NCBI RefSeq assembly: GCF_000515115.1
Contig: NZ_AZXF01000024.1
Span: 189-64,188 of the forward strand
DNA from: Nocardiopsis sp. CNT312
Lineage (GTDB): Bacteria; Actinomycetota; Actinomycetes; Streptosporangiales; Streptosporangiaceae
Reading direction: 5' to 3'
DNA: 64,000 bases
The position numbers and the translations under genes are program-made. This document shows, in pieces, positions 35,502 through 43,281 of this stretch; the stretch's first letter is position 1, and the number at the start of each line of letters is the position of its first letter. The notes beneath the pieces are model-generated. The model saw nothing but the letters and a program-made list of their open reading frames with translations, was not told the DNA's origin and made no database searches.

Positions 35502-36701
35502 TCAGGCAGCGAGCACCCGCAGCCGAGCCGCGTCCATCGCTTCGGCCACCTCGTCCAGGCGGTCGGGGAACAGGTGCCCGTACCGGTCCAGGGTCATCGT
35601 GGCGGTGGCGTGTCCGAGCATCGCCTGTACGACTTTGACGTCCGCGCCGGCCGCGATGGCCAGTGACGCGGCGGTGTGGCGCAGCTTGTGCGGAGTCAGG
35701 CCCATCCCGTCGAGCCCAGCGGCTTTGAGCGCTTTGCCGAACTCCCGGTTGCGCCAGTTCCGAAGACGTACCTCACTCCCCCTCTTGGTGGTGAACACCA
35801 GCGCCGAGTCCGGCCGCCCCTGCACGAGCGGAAGCAGCTCCGCGACGAGGGACTTCGGGATCGGCACGGTCCGACTCTTGCCCGTCTTGGGCGACTGTTC
35901 GACAAGCCTGCCCTCCACCTCGGCGAAGGCCGTCACGATCCGGATGCGCCGTGTCTCCAGATCCACTCTGCCGACCCGGAGCGCAGCGGCTTCGTTGAAG
36001 CGCAGGCCCGTGTAGGCGAGGAGGAGGATGAGGGGCCGGTTGATGTTCGCGGCGGCGGCGATCTGGCCGTACTTCGTTCGCAGAGATCTGGCCGCGTCCG
36101 CCAGCGCCTCCACCTGGAGGTGATCGAGGTAGACGTGTTCGGCCTCACTCGGCTTCGGAAGCGGCACCCCACGCGCGGGATTGGCGGGGAGGCGACGCGG
36201 CACACACCATTCCAGGACCATGGAGAGAACGCCGTAGGCGTGGCGGGTCTGTGAGGTGCCCAGGTTGGCCCCGCCCTCGTCCCGCGGCTTCTGGAGTTCG
36301 GCGACCCACACGGCGACGTCTTCCGAGTACACCGCCGAGATCGGAAGCTCTCCCCAGCGAGGCAGCACGTGCGCGTCCAGGAGGCCCCGGTACTTCCACC
36401 AGGTCGACCGCTTGATGTCGGTGCGCGTGCTCAGCCACTTCTCAGCCATCTCGGTCACGGTGACCTTGGCGTCGTGGGGGTTGCGGTAGGAGCCTTCATG
36501 AAGGCTGTTCTCAATCTCGGTCTGCTTCTTCTCCGCGTCCGGCTTCTTCTTGAACGTGCCGCCGCTCTTGATCCGGCCGGAAGGGTCGTAATAGCGGACC
36601 ATCCAGCGCGCGGGAGGTGTGCGCTTGGTCGCCTTGGCCTTCTTCACCGCCTCCACGTACGCCTTGTCCTTGGTGCGGTCGTAGACCCACGCGCGAGCCA
36701 T
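35502..36701 (-). CDS. int: Tyrosine site-specific integrase of the AICE
   Basis: A 399-residue phage-type tyrosine recombinase. The N-terminal arm-binding part is followed by the SAM-like core-binding domain (VTEMAEKWLSTRTDIKRSTW) and the catalytic domain. Catalytic residues are Arg234 (TGLRFNE), His338 and Arg341 (HKLRH), the His in LGHATATMT and nucleophile Tyr374 (LDRYGHLF). It recombines attP with the tRNA-Pro attB and, with Xis, reverses this. The gene ends 68 bases inside attL, as in pSAM2. The start ATG at 36701 is preceded by GAGAGGAA. Confidence 0.95.
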   Translation of the reverse strand: MARAWVYDRTKDKAYVEAVKKAKATKRTPPARWMVRYYDPSGRIKSGGTFKKKPDAEKKQTEIENSLHEGSYRNPHDAKVTVTEMAEKWLSTRTDIKRSTWWKYRGLLDAHVLPRWGELPISAVYSEDVAVWVAELQKPRDEGGANLGTSQTRHAYGVLSMVLEWCVPRRLPANPARGVPLPKPSEAEHVYLDHLQVEALADAARSLRTKYGQIAAAANINRPLILLLAYTGLRFNEAAALRVGRVDLETRRIRIVTAFAEVEGRLVEQSPKTGKSRTVPIPKSLVAELLPLVQGRPDSALVFTTKRGSEVRLRNWRNREFGKALKAAGLDGMGLTPHKLRHTAASLAIAAGADVKVVQAMLGHATATMTLDRYGHLFPDRLDEVAEAMDAARLRVLAA

Positions 36702-36728
36702 AGGGGGTGTTCCTCTCGGGGGTTGGGG

Positions 36729-36938
36729 TTACTGGGATCGGACCCAGGCATGGACCTCTGCGGGCACGTAGCGCACGTACCGGCCGACTCGGTGGGAGGG
36801 AGGCCCGTCGCCCTTGTAGCGCCATTCGTAGAGGGTTTTCGGCGGTACACGGAGGTAGGCGGCGGCATCCTTGACCGACCACAGGACATCGGCCCGACGC
36901 TGTTCGGGAACGTCCACACGGGCCGTCGCTGCGCTCAT
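36729..36938 (-). CDS. xis: Excisionase (helix-turn-helix Xis)
   Basis: 69 residues with a MerR-like winged helix: LWSVKDAAAYLRVPPKTLYEWRYKGDGPPSHRVG. This is the usual AICE excisionase, a DNA-bending protein that directs Int to excise. The start ATG overlaps the stop of the rep gene (ATGA), and int follows after 27 bases, so rep-xis-int form one operon as in pSAM2. Confidence 0.9.
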   Translation of the reverse strand: MSAATARVDVPEQRRADVLWSVKDAAAYLRVPPKTLYEWRYKGDGPPSHRVGRYVRYVPAEVHAWVRSQ

Positions 36939-38623
36939 GCCACCCTCGTCTCTGGAGTTGCCGAAAGATCGTTCTGCCGAGCAGCGTCGAGTTGGGAACG
37001 GCGTTTGAGTGCTTCGCCGACAGCCCGGAGTAGGCGTTGTTCGCGGGGAGCGACGTCAGGGTCAGTGGGCTGCGCCAGTTCCCAGGCGTAGTCACCGGAG
37101 TTGGCCGAGGTCAGTACCGGAGGCCGGGGGTTGCCCTCGTCGCCCTGGTCCTCGCCTGTGGGGTCAATGCCCAGAGCGTCCAGGACCCAGGTCAGGCGGT
37201 CGGCCTTGTGATCGGCGAGGGTCTTGCCGGACCACTTCCGGGAGACCAGGACACGGCGACCCGCGTAACCCAGGTGTTCGCGACGGTGAGCCTTGGACCG
37301 GCAGAACCCAGGACGCATCCCCGCCTTGGCGTTCTCGGGCTGGATTCCGTAGCGGAGCCAGTTCGAGCACCGGGACGAGCACGGTTCGAAGCGCAGCGCG
37401 TCCAGGAGTCGGTCCACGTGCTGTTCCTGAAGTGCCGTCTCGGCGGCATGGCACTCGGCGATGTCCTTGGTCAGGTACTTCGCCAGGTAGCGCACACACC
37501 GGTCAGCATCCGCCGAGCCCGCGACCACGCCCTTGGCGTCCACCTGACGGCCGAACCGGACCACGTGATGAGGTTCCGCTTCAGGATCAGCATCGAGCGC
37601 ATCCAGCGCCTCATCCCAGGTGGGCAGGACTTCGCCTGTCGACGGGTCGACAAAGACACCTGTCTCCTCGTCCCAGACGGGGAGGTGATCGCCCTCGAAC
37701 ACGACCTGATCAGCCGGAGGCCACCACACCTGGTGATACGTCGCCGCCGCGATCTGCCGTAGCTCGGCACGCGGAATCGTGCCCCGCGTGGCCATGTGCA
37801 GGTGCGGAGCCAGACGCCGTTGCGGTTCCACGGCCGCGAAATACTGCACGTCGAAGCCCGCGACCCGTCGAAGGTTCTGCACGAACCGGTCGACGAGCTT
37901 GGAGAAGTGCAGGGCGTCCCGAGCCGCACGACGGTAGTCGTAGGTCGAGAAGCCGACCGGGGTTCCGTCCGAGCGCACCCGCCCGTACGAGTCGAGCGTG
38001 AGCGTGATGAACAGCGAGGGCCGGAAGACCTTCCCCGAGGCAGGGTCGGTGAACGCGCGTCCGACCGTCTTGCGGGTCATGGGCCGCTTGGGAAGGTCCG
38101 GGACGTCCTGTCGGCGCTTGGTCGAGCGCACCCGACGCGCCCCCGACGAGGAGGAGTCGGCCGAGCGGGTCACCGATCCCCGCAGCCCCGAAGCGGTGAT
38201 CTCCTCATCCAGGTCAGCAATCACCGCGTCCAGCCGCGCCAGATCCTCAGCCGACGCCGCGCCCGTGGAGGCGAGCCGGTCACGTTCGGCCGTCACCACC
38301 GCCCGCTGTTCCACCCACCCGCGCTGCTCCTCGGACGGCGGATCCGGCTGCGCCACGGGTTCTTCCGCCAGGTGCCAGCCCTCTTCACACTGCGTGCGCC
38401 GCAGCGACCTCTTCCGCTTCGCACAGGCCGGACACCGGGATTCCAGCGTGGACCCGCACGGGACGTCGATCACCTCGGTAGCACCAGTGGTGATGTTCGT
38501 GCGTCGAAGGGACACCGGACGGATACACACCCCGTGGTCGGCGGCGACCTGTTCGGCTACCTCACGGACCAGGGGTTGCGCCAGGCGCTCAGCCCGTGTC
38601 GACTTACCGGTAGGAGTCGGCAT
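36935..38623 (-). CDS. repSA: RepSA-like rolling-circle replication initiator
   Basis: 562 residues of the AICE replication-initiator family. An N-terminal cysteine group (RCPACAKRKRSLRRTQC) could bind zinc. A HUH-type metal motif is at His274-x-His276 (APHLHMATRG), and VRYLAKYLTKD offers Tyr379 and Tyr383 as nicking candidates. A second cysteine pair lies in CSSRCSNWLRYG. It would nick and replicate the excised element before transfer. The first about 75 residues recur as a fragment right of attR. Confidence 0.88.
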   Translation of the reverse strand: MPTPTGKSTRAERLAQPLVREVAEQVAADHGVCIRPVSLRRTNITTGATEVIDVPCGSTLESRCPACAKRKRSLRRTQCEEGWHLAEEPVAQPDPPSEEQRGWVEQRAVVTAERDRLASTGAASAEDLARLDAVIADLDEEITASGLRGSVTRSADSSSSGARRVRSTKRRQDVPDLPKRPMTRKTVGRAFTDPASGKVFRPSLFITLTLDSYGRVRSDGTPVGFSTYDYRRAARDALHFSKLVDRFVQNLRRVAGFDVQYFAAVEPQRRLAPHLHMATRGTIPRAELRQIAAATYHQVWWPPADQVVFEGDHLPVWDEETGVFVDPSTGEVLPTWDEALDALDADPEAEPHHVVRFGRQVDAKGVVAGSADADRCVRYLAKYLTKDIAECHAAETALQEQHVDRLLDALRFEPCSSRCSNWLRYGIQPENAKAGMRPGFCRSKAHRREHLGYAGRRVLVSRKWSGKTLADHKADRLTWVLDALGIDPTGEDQGDEGNPRPPVLTSANSGDYAWELAQPTDPDVAPREQRLLRAVGEALKRRSQLDAARQNDLSATPETRVA

Positions 38624-38664
38624 CAGCCCACCCCCAACATCAGGAACCGGAGGGACCGCACCGC

Positions 38665-38904
38665 GTGAAACCCGAGCGGCCGAAGTCGGGCATGATCTTC
38701 CACTGGGTTGGATGCCTGGTCTTCATCCCCTTCTTGGGCTGGTGGATGTGGGCCTTCGAGGACGGCCGGTGGAAGGTTCTCCCCTTCTGCTGGTTGCTGT
38801 TCCTGTGGTTCCTGGTCCGTGACACCCGGAAGTACCGGCGCTCGATGTGTGAGTACCTGGAACATCAGGCAGCCTCCCCGTCCGAGGACGAATCCGCCCC
38901 GTAG
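38665..38904 (+). CDS. Small two-span membrane protein of the AICE
   Basis: 79 residues on the opposite strand to rep and traB. Two hydrophobic stretches, MIFHWVGCLVFIPFLGWWMW and VLPFCWLLFLWFLV, are followed by a basic turn and an acidic tail (SPSEDESAP). The start is GTG 38665 with GGAGGGA upstream. Its last 40 bases overlap the 3' end of traB on the other strand. A related gene with the same position and a similar tail exists in the fragment at 48489. Perhaps a spread- or entry-exclusion-type protein; the family is not recognised. Confidence 0.68.
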   Translation: MKPERPKSGMIFHWVGCLVFIPFLGWWMWAFEDGRWKVLPFCWLLFLWFLVRDTRKYRRSMCEYLEHQAASPSEDESAP

Positions 38905-40292
38905 GCGTCGGTCATAGCCGTGATGTCGCCATCGGAGACGTAGGCGGCCCGCACCCGCACCGGAGCCGGTGAACCCTCCACACGGACGTAGCCCACCCCG
39001 GGCAAGGTCGGGTCGATCAGATGCGCGTTCGCACCCCGGTCCCGAGCGCCTTCCCCAAGAATCATGTCGACCTGGGACGCCTCGTCCAGCCGAAGCGCGA
39101 CCTTGTCCGGAAACAGGTTGCGCAGGTTCATGACCTCCTTGCGCGGGTCCTGCAACGCGGCCAGCACGGCGAAGCCGACCGAACGCCCCTGTGAGGTCAG
39201 GGTGGCAATGGCGTTCTCCGAGCGCTTCCGGATGTCCCGGTCAGGGTGGTAGGCGGTCAGAAACGCCACCTCATCGAGTACCACTAGGACGAACGGGTCT
39301 TCCGTAGTGGGGGTGTGCGAGCGCCGCTTGCCCGCGTAGCGCCGAGCCCGGTCCTGCATCTGGGCCACGGCCAGTTCCAGCACCGCCACCGCGGATTCAC
39401 CGTCATCGGCATAGTGCGCGAACAGGTCCCGCCCGTAGGCGAGTTCCATGCGCTTGGGGTCGATCGCCCACACCTGCGCGATGTTGTCCGCGACGGCGGG
39501 GAGCATCGCCCGAATGGCCGACCAGATCACCGAGCCCTTACCCGACCCGGTCACCCCTGCCACCAGGACGTGTGTGCCGTGCAGGCGCAGCGCCCACCGC
39601 GCGCCGTCCTCGCGCACCCCTACGCCCAGTGCGCCCAGATCCGCCCGCGCGCCCACGTCCAGGGCGGGCACGGTGCGGGCGAGGGTGTCACGGCGGGGGA
39701 ACTCCAGGGTGATCTTGCGCGGGCCTTCCACCAGCACGCGGCAGGAGGGCGCACCGAAGCCGTGGGCGAGTTCGGCCACGCGCGCCTCGAAGTGGGCAGG
39801 GCTGGTGCCCGCCACCAGGGTGATGCGCACCCGGTCCGCCCAAGCGGTGCAGAGGACGCGGCGGATGCGCGGCAGGTAGCGGCGCTCCTGGTAGGACTCG
39901 GCCAGGCCGGAGATGACCAGGACGGGTTGCCAGTGGCGGCGGTAGACCATCACGTGCCGCCACCACGCCAACAAGCGCAGCGCCACCCACCGGCGGAAGG
40001 ACACCGAATCGACGCGCCACCACACCAGCGACACGACGAGAGCGGCCGTCCACAGCCCGGCCAGACCCGGCCAGTCCAGCCACCACCAGGCCCCGCCCGA
40101 GGCAGCAGCCGAGGCAACCATGACCGGGAACCGCAGCGGCAGCGTGGCCAGGAACCGCACCAGCCGCCACACCCACGAGGCCAGGACCACGATGCCGGGC
40201 GTTTCCACGATCGGGGTCGTCCACCGCACCCCCTGAGCGGGAGAGGGCAGCGTCGGGGGCGTCTGCGCGGCCCCCACCTTGGCCGAGCGCAT
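38865..40292 (-). CDS. traSA: FtsK/SpoIIIE-like conjugal DNA translocase (TraB/TraSA type)
   Basis: 475 residues. Two membrane spans lie between residues 30 and 105 (VVLASWVWRLVRFLATLPL and LAGLWTAALVVSLVWW). The motor domain has Walker A GVTGSGKGS with Lys252 and Walker B LVVLDEVAFL. A hexamer of this type moves double-stranded plasmid DNA between mycelia in AICEs. I start at ATG 40292, one base into the stop of the upstream small gene (TGATG). A longer frame upstream lies in that gene out of frame. Confidence 0.92.
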   Translation of the reverse strand: MRSAKVGAAQTPPTLPSPAQGVRWTTPIVETPGIVVLASWVWRLVRFLATLPLRFPVMVASAAASGGAWWWLDWPGLAGLWTAALVVSLVWWRVDSVSFRRWVALRLLAWWRHVMVYRRHWQPVLVISGLAESYQERRYLPRIRRVLCTAWADRVRITLVAGTSPAHFEARVAELAHGFGAPSCRVLVEGPRKITLEFPRRDTLARTVPALDVGARADLGALGVGVREDGARWALRLHGTHVLVAGVTGSGKGSVIWSAIRAMLPAVADNIAQVWAIDPKRMELAYGRDLFAHYADDGESAVAVLELAVAQMQDRARRYAGKRRSHTPTTEDPFVLVVLDEVAFLTAYHPDRDIRKRSENAIATLTSQGRSVGFAVLAALQDPRKEVMNLRNLFPDKVALRLDEASQVDMILGEGARDRGANAHLIDPTLPGVGYVRVEGSPAPVRVRAAYVSDGDITAMTDAYGADSSSDGEAA

Positions 40293-40540
40293 CAGAGCAC
40301 ACCCCCGCCCCGGTTCTCGTTCTGGTCCAGGACGCGCGAGCGCATCAGGCGGGCACGGTCGGCGACCTCGGCCGCGTCCGGGGTGCCCAGGTCGGCCAGC
40401 GCATCGAACACCCGCGCCTTGAACGCGTAGAAGTCCGCCCACTCACAGGGCGAAGAGCAGGGGGTCTCGACCGCGTCGAGGTAGGCGTGCACTAGGCCGG
40501 AGCCGGTCAGGGTGGACAGGTCATCGGGGTAGGGGGACAT
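40292..40540 (-). CDS. 82-residue AICE protein upstream of traSA
   Basis: A small acidic helical protein with two cysteines (TPCSSPCEWADFYAFKARVFDALADLG, split), typical of small genes coupled to tra in AICEs, though I cannot name it. It starts at ATG 40540 with AGAGG about ten bases upstream and shares a base with the traSA start. It could be a transfer accessory. Confidence 0.7.
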   Translation of the reverse strand: MSPYPDDLSTLTGSGLVHAYLDAVETPCSSPCEWADFYAFKARVFDALADLGTPDAAEVADRARLMRSRVLDQNENRGGGVL

Positions 40541-40642
40541 ACTGGAAACACCTCTTGTGAGAGTTGGGAAGCTTCTGAGGGGTGACAGGGGCGGCTCAGG
40601 TGTTGGCGCACCAGGCCGCCCCGCTTACATGCCAGGAGGCGA

Positions 40643-41056
40643 TCAGGCCGCGTCCTTGGCCGGAGAACGACGACCGCCACCGGCAGCACCGGCGGTCGGG
40701 GGCTTCACACCCCGGGCGCGCAGCGAGTACGCCACCCGGGGGCGGCGGCCGTTGTCGTCCACGTAGGGCATGACCGCCATGGATTCGAACTCCACCGGCC
40801 GGAACGGCAGCCCGGGAACCTCGTCGGGCAGGGTGGGGCACACCTTCGCGGGGATCTTGACCTTCACGCTCTTGGCCTTGCCCCGCGCGTCGGGGTCGGC
40901 GTCGATCACATCCACCGCCCACAAAGGCAGCCCCGACTCCTTGTCGAGCTGGGGCCGCTTGGTCTCGAAATCGGTGATCGCCTCCACCCCGAGCGCGAAC
41001 GCGCCGTGGGGGAACACAGCGGCGAACTCCACCGGCAACGCACCCTGAATAGCCAT
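40643..41056 (-). CDS. pra: Pra-like activator of AICE replication, integration and excision
   Basis: 137 residues. The opening MAIQGALPVEFAAVFPHGAFALG and the segment RPVEFESMAVMPYVDDNGR resemble proteins annotated as AICE replication/integration/excision activators. In pSAM2, Pra switches on repSA-xis-int and is itself repressed by KorSA. Here the upstream gap contains two palindromic operator candidates that match one in front of the GntR gene. The Ala/Gly/Lys-rich C-terminus is probably disordered. Confidence 0.78.
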   Translation of the reverse strand: MAIQGALPVEFAAVFPHGAFALGVEAITDFETKRPQLDKESGLPLWAVDVIDADPDARGKAKSVKVKIPAKVCPTLPDEVPGLPFRPVEFESMAVMPYVDDNGRRPRVAYSLRARGVKPPTAGAAGGGRRSPAKDAA

Positions 41057-41088
41057 CGATCAGCCTTCCACTTGATGATCACTCAACC

Positions 41089-41142
41089 ACTTGTCCGGTC
41101 AAGTTGAATTCAGGATAACCGGCCACACTTGATCGGACAAGT
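41089..41142. promoter_or_regulatory. Two ACTTG-N6-CAAGT operators in front of pra
   Basis: Perfect inverted repeats at 41089-41104 and 41127-41142, 38 bp apart (about 3.6 helical turns). They lie between pra (start 41056) and the stop of the GntR gene. Arms and spacing match the palindrome upstream of the GntR gene, giving a shared pattern ACTYG-N6-CRAGT. Probably the target of the GntR repressor. Confidence 0.65.
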
Positions 41143-41169
41143 AGATAAGTGGCCGGTGTTCGCCCGCGT

Positions 41170-41901
41170 CTACCCCGCCGGGTAGGAGTCCTCCAGTTCG
41201 TGCAGGTCACCGGGGAGGACCACCTCAGCGACCGCGATCACTTTCTCCGCGGCATCCAGTATCCGCGCGGTGATGCCGAGCACGGGAGTCCCCTCGTCCA
41301 GGCCCAGGCGCTCGGTCTCCTCGTCCGTGGCCAGCCGCGCGCACAGTCGCTCGGATACCCGGGAGGGCCGCACCTGCTTGACCATCTGCACGTGTTCGCG
41401 CGCGCCGATGCTGATCGGCTGTGCGTCGCCCAGGTCGGTGCCGTCCGCGACGTCGAGAGGGAACCACAGGGTGACCAGCTCACTGGGTTGGCCGTCATCC
41501 AGGACCAGGCGTTGACGCATGATCGCCGGGGAACCCTCGGGCACACCGACCGCCTCAGCCACGGCAGCGGGCACGGGAGTGCGGCCCGCCTTGACGATGC
41601 GGTTGCTCCTGGCCTCCTCGGAGGCGTCGAAGGCACTGGCTCCGGCATGGGAGCGTTCGGAGGTCTGTTGCGGAACGCCGCGCACGAACGACCCGCGTCC
41701 GTGTTCGCGCTCGATCCACCCCTGCATGCTCAGGATCTGCAAAGCCCGCACCACCGTGGAGCGTCCGGCCCCGAACTCACGCACCATCCGGGATTCCGAG
41801 GGAAGCATCTCCCCCACGGGATACGTACCGTCTTCGATGCGCTCTTGGATCGCCCGCACGATCTGTACGTACTTGGGCGGAGCGAACTCCAAACTCGACA
41901 T
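41170..41901 (-). CDS. GntR/HutC-family repressor (KorSA-like)
   Basis: 243 residues. The N-terminal winged helix (YVQIVRAIQERIEDGTYPVGEMLPSESRMVREFG, split) and C-terminal UTRA ligand domain (LVTLWFPLDVADG...VLGITARILDAAEKVIAVAEVVLPGD) define the HutC subfamily. By position before pra it corresponds to KorSA of pSAM2, which keeps the element integrated by repressing pra. ATG 41901 is used because AGGTGG precedes it; GTG 41910 is possible. An operator-like palindrome lies 23 bases upstream, so it probably represses itself. Confidence 0.88.
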   Translation of the reverse strand: MSSLEFAPPKYVQIVRAIQERIEDGTYPVGEMLPSESRMVREFGAGRSTVVRALQILSMQGWIEREHGRGSFVRGVPQQTSERSHAGASAFDASEEARSNRIVKAGRTPVPAAVAEAVGVPEGSPAIMRQRLVLDDGQPSELVTLWFPLDVADGTDLGDAQPISIGAREHVQMVKQVRPSRVSERLCARLATDEETERLGLDEGTPVLGITARILDAAEKVIAVAEVVLPGDLHELEDSYPAG

Positions 41902-41923
41902 GATGTCCACCTGGTGACTCTAG

Positions 41924-41941
41924 TACTCGTATGGTCGAGTA
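41924..41941. promoter_or_regulatory. Operator upstream of the GntR repressor
   Basis: TACTCG, six bases, CGAGTA: a perfect palindrome 23 bases before the repressor start. The inner ACTCG-N6-CGAGT has the same geometry as the two pra-side sites. The remaining 42-base to 42119 stretch holds no gene that I can support. Confidence 0.65.
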
Positions 41942-42119
41942 GCTTACTTGCGTGGTCCGGCCCTGTCAGCAGGTGGGGGCACATTTGAGCCCCGACCCGT
42001 GATCAGGGAGCACGGCGGGAAGCACGCCACGCGGGCGCGCACATCACCGTGTGAAGAGGAACGAGACCCGCGTTCCCTGCCCCGTGATCTCGGAGAGACG
42101 GCAGAGCACGCGGGAGTTC

Positions 42120-42551
42120 TCAGAAGGGCCGCCAGTGCACGGCGCGTTCGACGGTGTAGACCCGCAGATTGTCCACCGTCGCCCCGCACACCGCCCGGCG
42201 TTCGACTTCCACCAGAGCGGCGGCGACCAGGGCCACGTCATGCCGAGCTGCCTTATCCGTCGAGGACAGCACCGGAGGCACGATGCGCCGGACGTGGTTG
42301 CACTCGGCTCCGTCGACCCCGTGACTCAGCCCGACCACGTAGGACATCAGCAGCCGTCGCCGCGTCACGGGTTCGGGCAGCACACACCGATGCCGCTGGA
42401 CCAGAGACGTCCCGTCCTGTTGCCGGGACAGGGTCTCGTAGGTGATGGACTCCCAGTCCTCACAGGCCACACGCACCCGCACGCCCTGGGCACGAGCCCA
42501 CGCCATCAGGGTTGCGCGGTCGACCACAGTGCCGCGTCCGTCGCCGTTCAT
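42120..42551 (-). CDS. Unrecognised AICE protein, 143 residues
   Basis: Starts MNGDGRGTVVDRATLMAWARAQGVRV. It has three cysteines (RVACEDW, HRCVLPE, ECNHVRR) and a central TRRRLLMSYVVGLSHGV helix. No enzyme motif or membrane span is evident. Its start overlaps the stop of the next gene upstream by four bases (ATGA), so the two form an operon. A similar coupled pair exists at 49277-49956, where the second gene is related; that suggests an element-borne two-gene module of unknown role. Confidence 0.65.
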   Translation of the reverse strand: MNGDGRGTVVDRATLMAWARAQGVRVRVACEDWESITYETLSRQQDGTSLVQRHRCVLPEPVTRRRLLMSYVVGLSHGVDGAECNHVRRIVPPVLSSTDKAARHDVALVAAALVEVERRAVCGATVDNLRVYTVERAVHWRPF

Positions 42552-42904
42552 CGCCGCACCACCCCAACAGCGATGGCCGTGCGCACCAGGTCACGCAACT
42601 CGGCCATGTCATCCAGGGCAGGGGACGAACGCGCGATCTGCACCAGCAGGTCGATCCCCCGCCGGTCTCGCTCGGCCCGCTGAGTCGAGCGACGGCGCTC
42701 CACATGCGCATAGGGGCCACGCACCAAGGAGTAGGAACGGGGATCGTCGCCGTCCATCACGATGGGTTCCGGAGCGGGCCACAGCTCCACTCGCGCGGGA
42801 GCGGGCACCCGGAACGGAGGGGGTCCGTTGCGGTGGTGCCTACCCTGTCGGGTCGGTCGAATCAGAGTCACCAGCGCCCGAATCAGGGCGATAAGGTCTC
42901 TCAC
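42548..42904 (-). CDS. Unrecognised AICE protein, 118 residues
   Basis: An N-terminal amphipathic/hydrophobic helix (DLIALIRALVTLIRP) is followed by a Pro/Arg-rich linker and a C-terminal helical part (LDDMAELRDLVRTAIAVGVVRR). The first 20 residues resemble the start of the protein at 49606-49956 (QYLTALFAVLSRLIRPSRG), so both belong to one family. The start is GTG 42904 with a weak AGG site. Perhaps membrane-associated. Confidence 0.65.
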   Translation of the reverse strand: MRDLIALIRALVTLIRPTRQGRHHRNGPPPFRVPAPARVELWPAPEPIVMDGDDPRSYSLVRGPYAHVERRRSTQRAERDRRGIDLLVQIARSSPALDDMAELRDLVRTAIAVGVVRR

Positions 42905-42979
42905 GTCAGCCTGCTTTCATCAGGTTGGCCGCGCCCCCGGACGCCTCGCACGCGTCGCGGGGGTCTGTCATGTCATGGA

Positions 42980-43162
42980 TCAACAGGCGAGACCGCTGTC
43001 AGTGGAGGGCTCCGACGTGACGGAGCGCTCTCCCGTCCCCTTGCAGAAGGGACAGGCCGCTGCACGCGTTGCCTGCTTCTCACCAGGCACAGATCGAACG
43101 ACGACCAGTCGTCGCGGTCGGACGGACTTCCAGCCCCGCCCACGGCATGACCTGCACTTCAT
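42980..43162 (-). CDS. Small CxxCxGxG zinc-ribbon protein
   Basis: 60 residues with two DnaJ-type half-motifs, CRSCRGRG near the N-terminus and CPFCKGTG near residue 40, so four cysteines can bind one zinc. Small proteins of this kind occur beside XRE-type regulators in actinomycete elements. ATG 43162 is chosen because AGGAACGG precedes it; ATG 43180 is the alternative. Function unknown; perhaps an RNA- or protein-binding accessory. It is divergent from the XRE-TPR regulator. Confidence 0.62.
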   Translation of the reverse strand: MKCRSCRGRGWKSVRPRRLVVVRSVPGEKQATRAAACPFCKGTGERSVTSEPSTDSGLAC

Positions 43163-43281
43163 TCCGTTCCTGGCATCCATATGGCCAACAATCCCGGGTT
43201 GGGATTCCGAAACCCATTCCTCCTCGGGATGACAAAGAGGGATACTGGCGGTCCCCGTACTCGCAGCGCCGAGGAGTCAGG

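Noticed and set aside
43009-43026. GCTCCG-N6-CGGAGC palindrome as an operator
   Set aside because: It lies inside the small CxxCxGxG gene and has no partner site; chance in GC-rich coding DNA is likely.
43100-43113. GACGAC-CA-GTCGTC palindrome as a regulator site
   Set aside because: Also within the same small gene and unlike the element's other operators.
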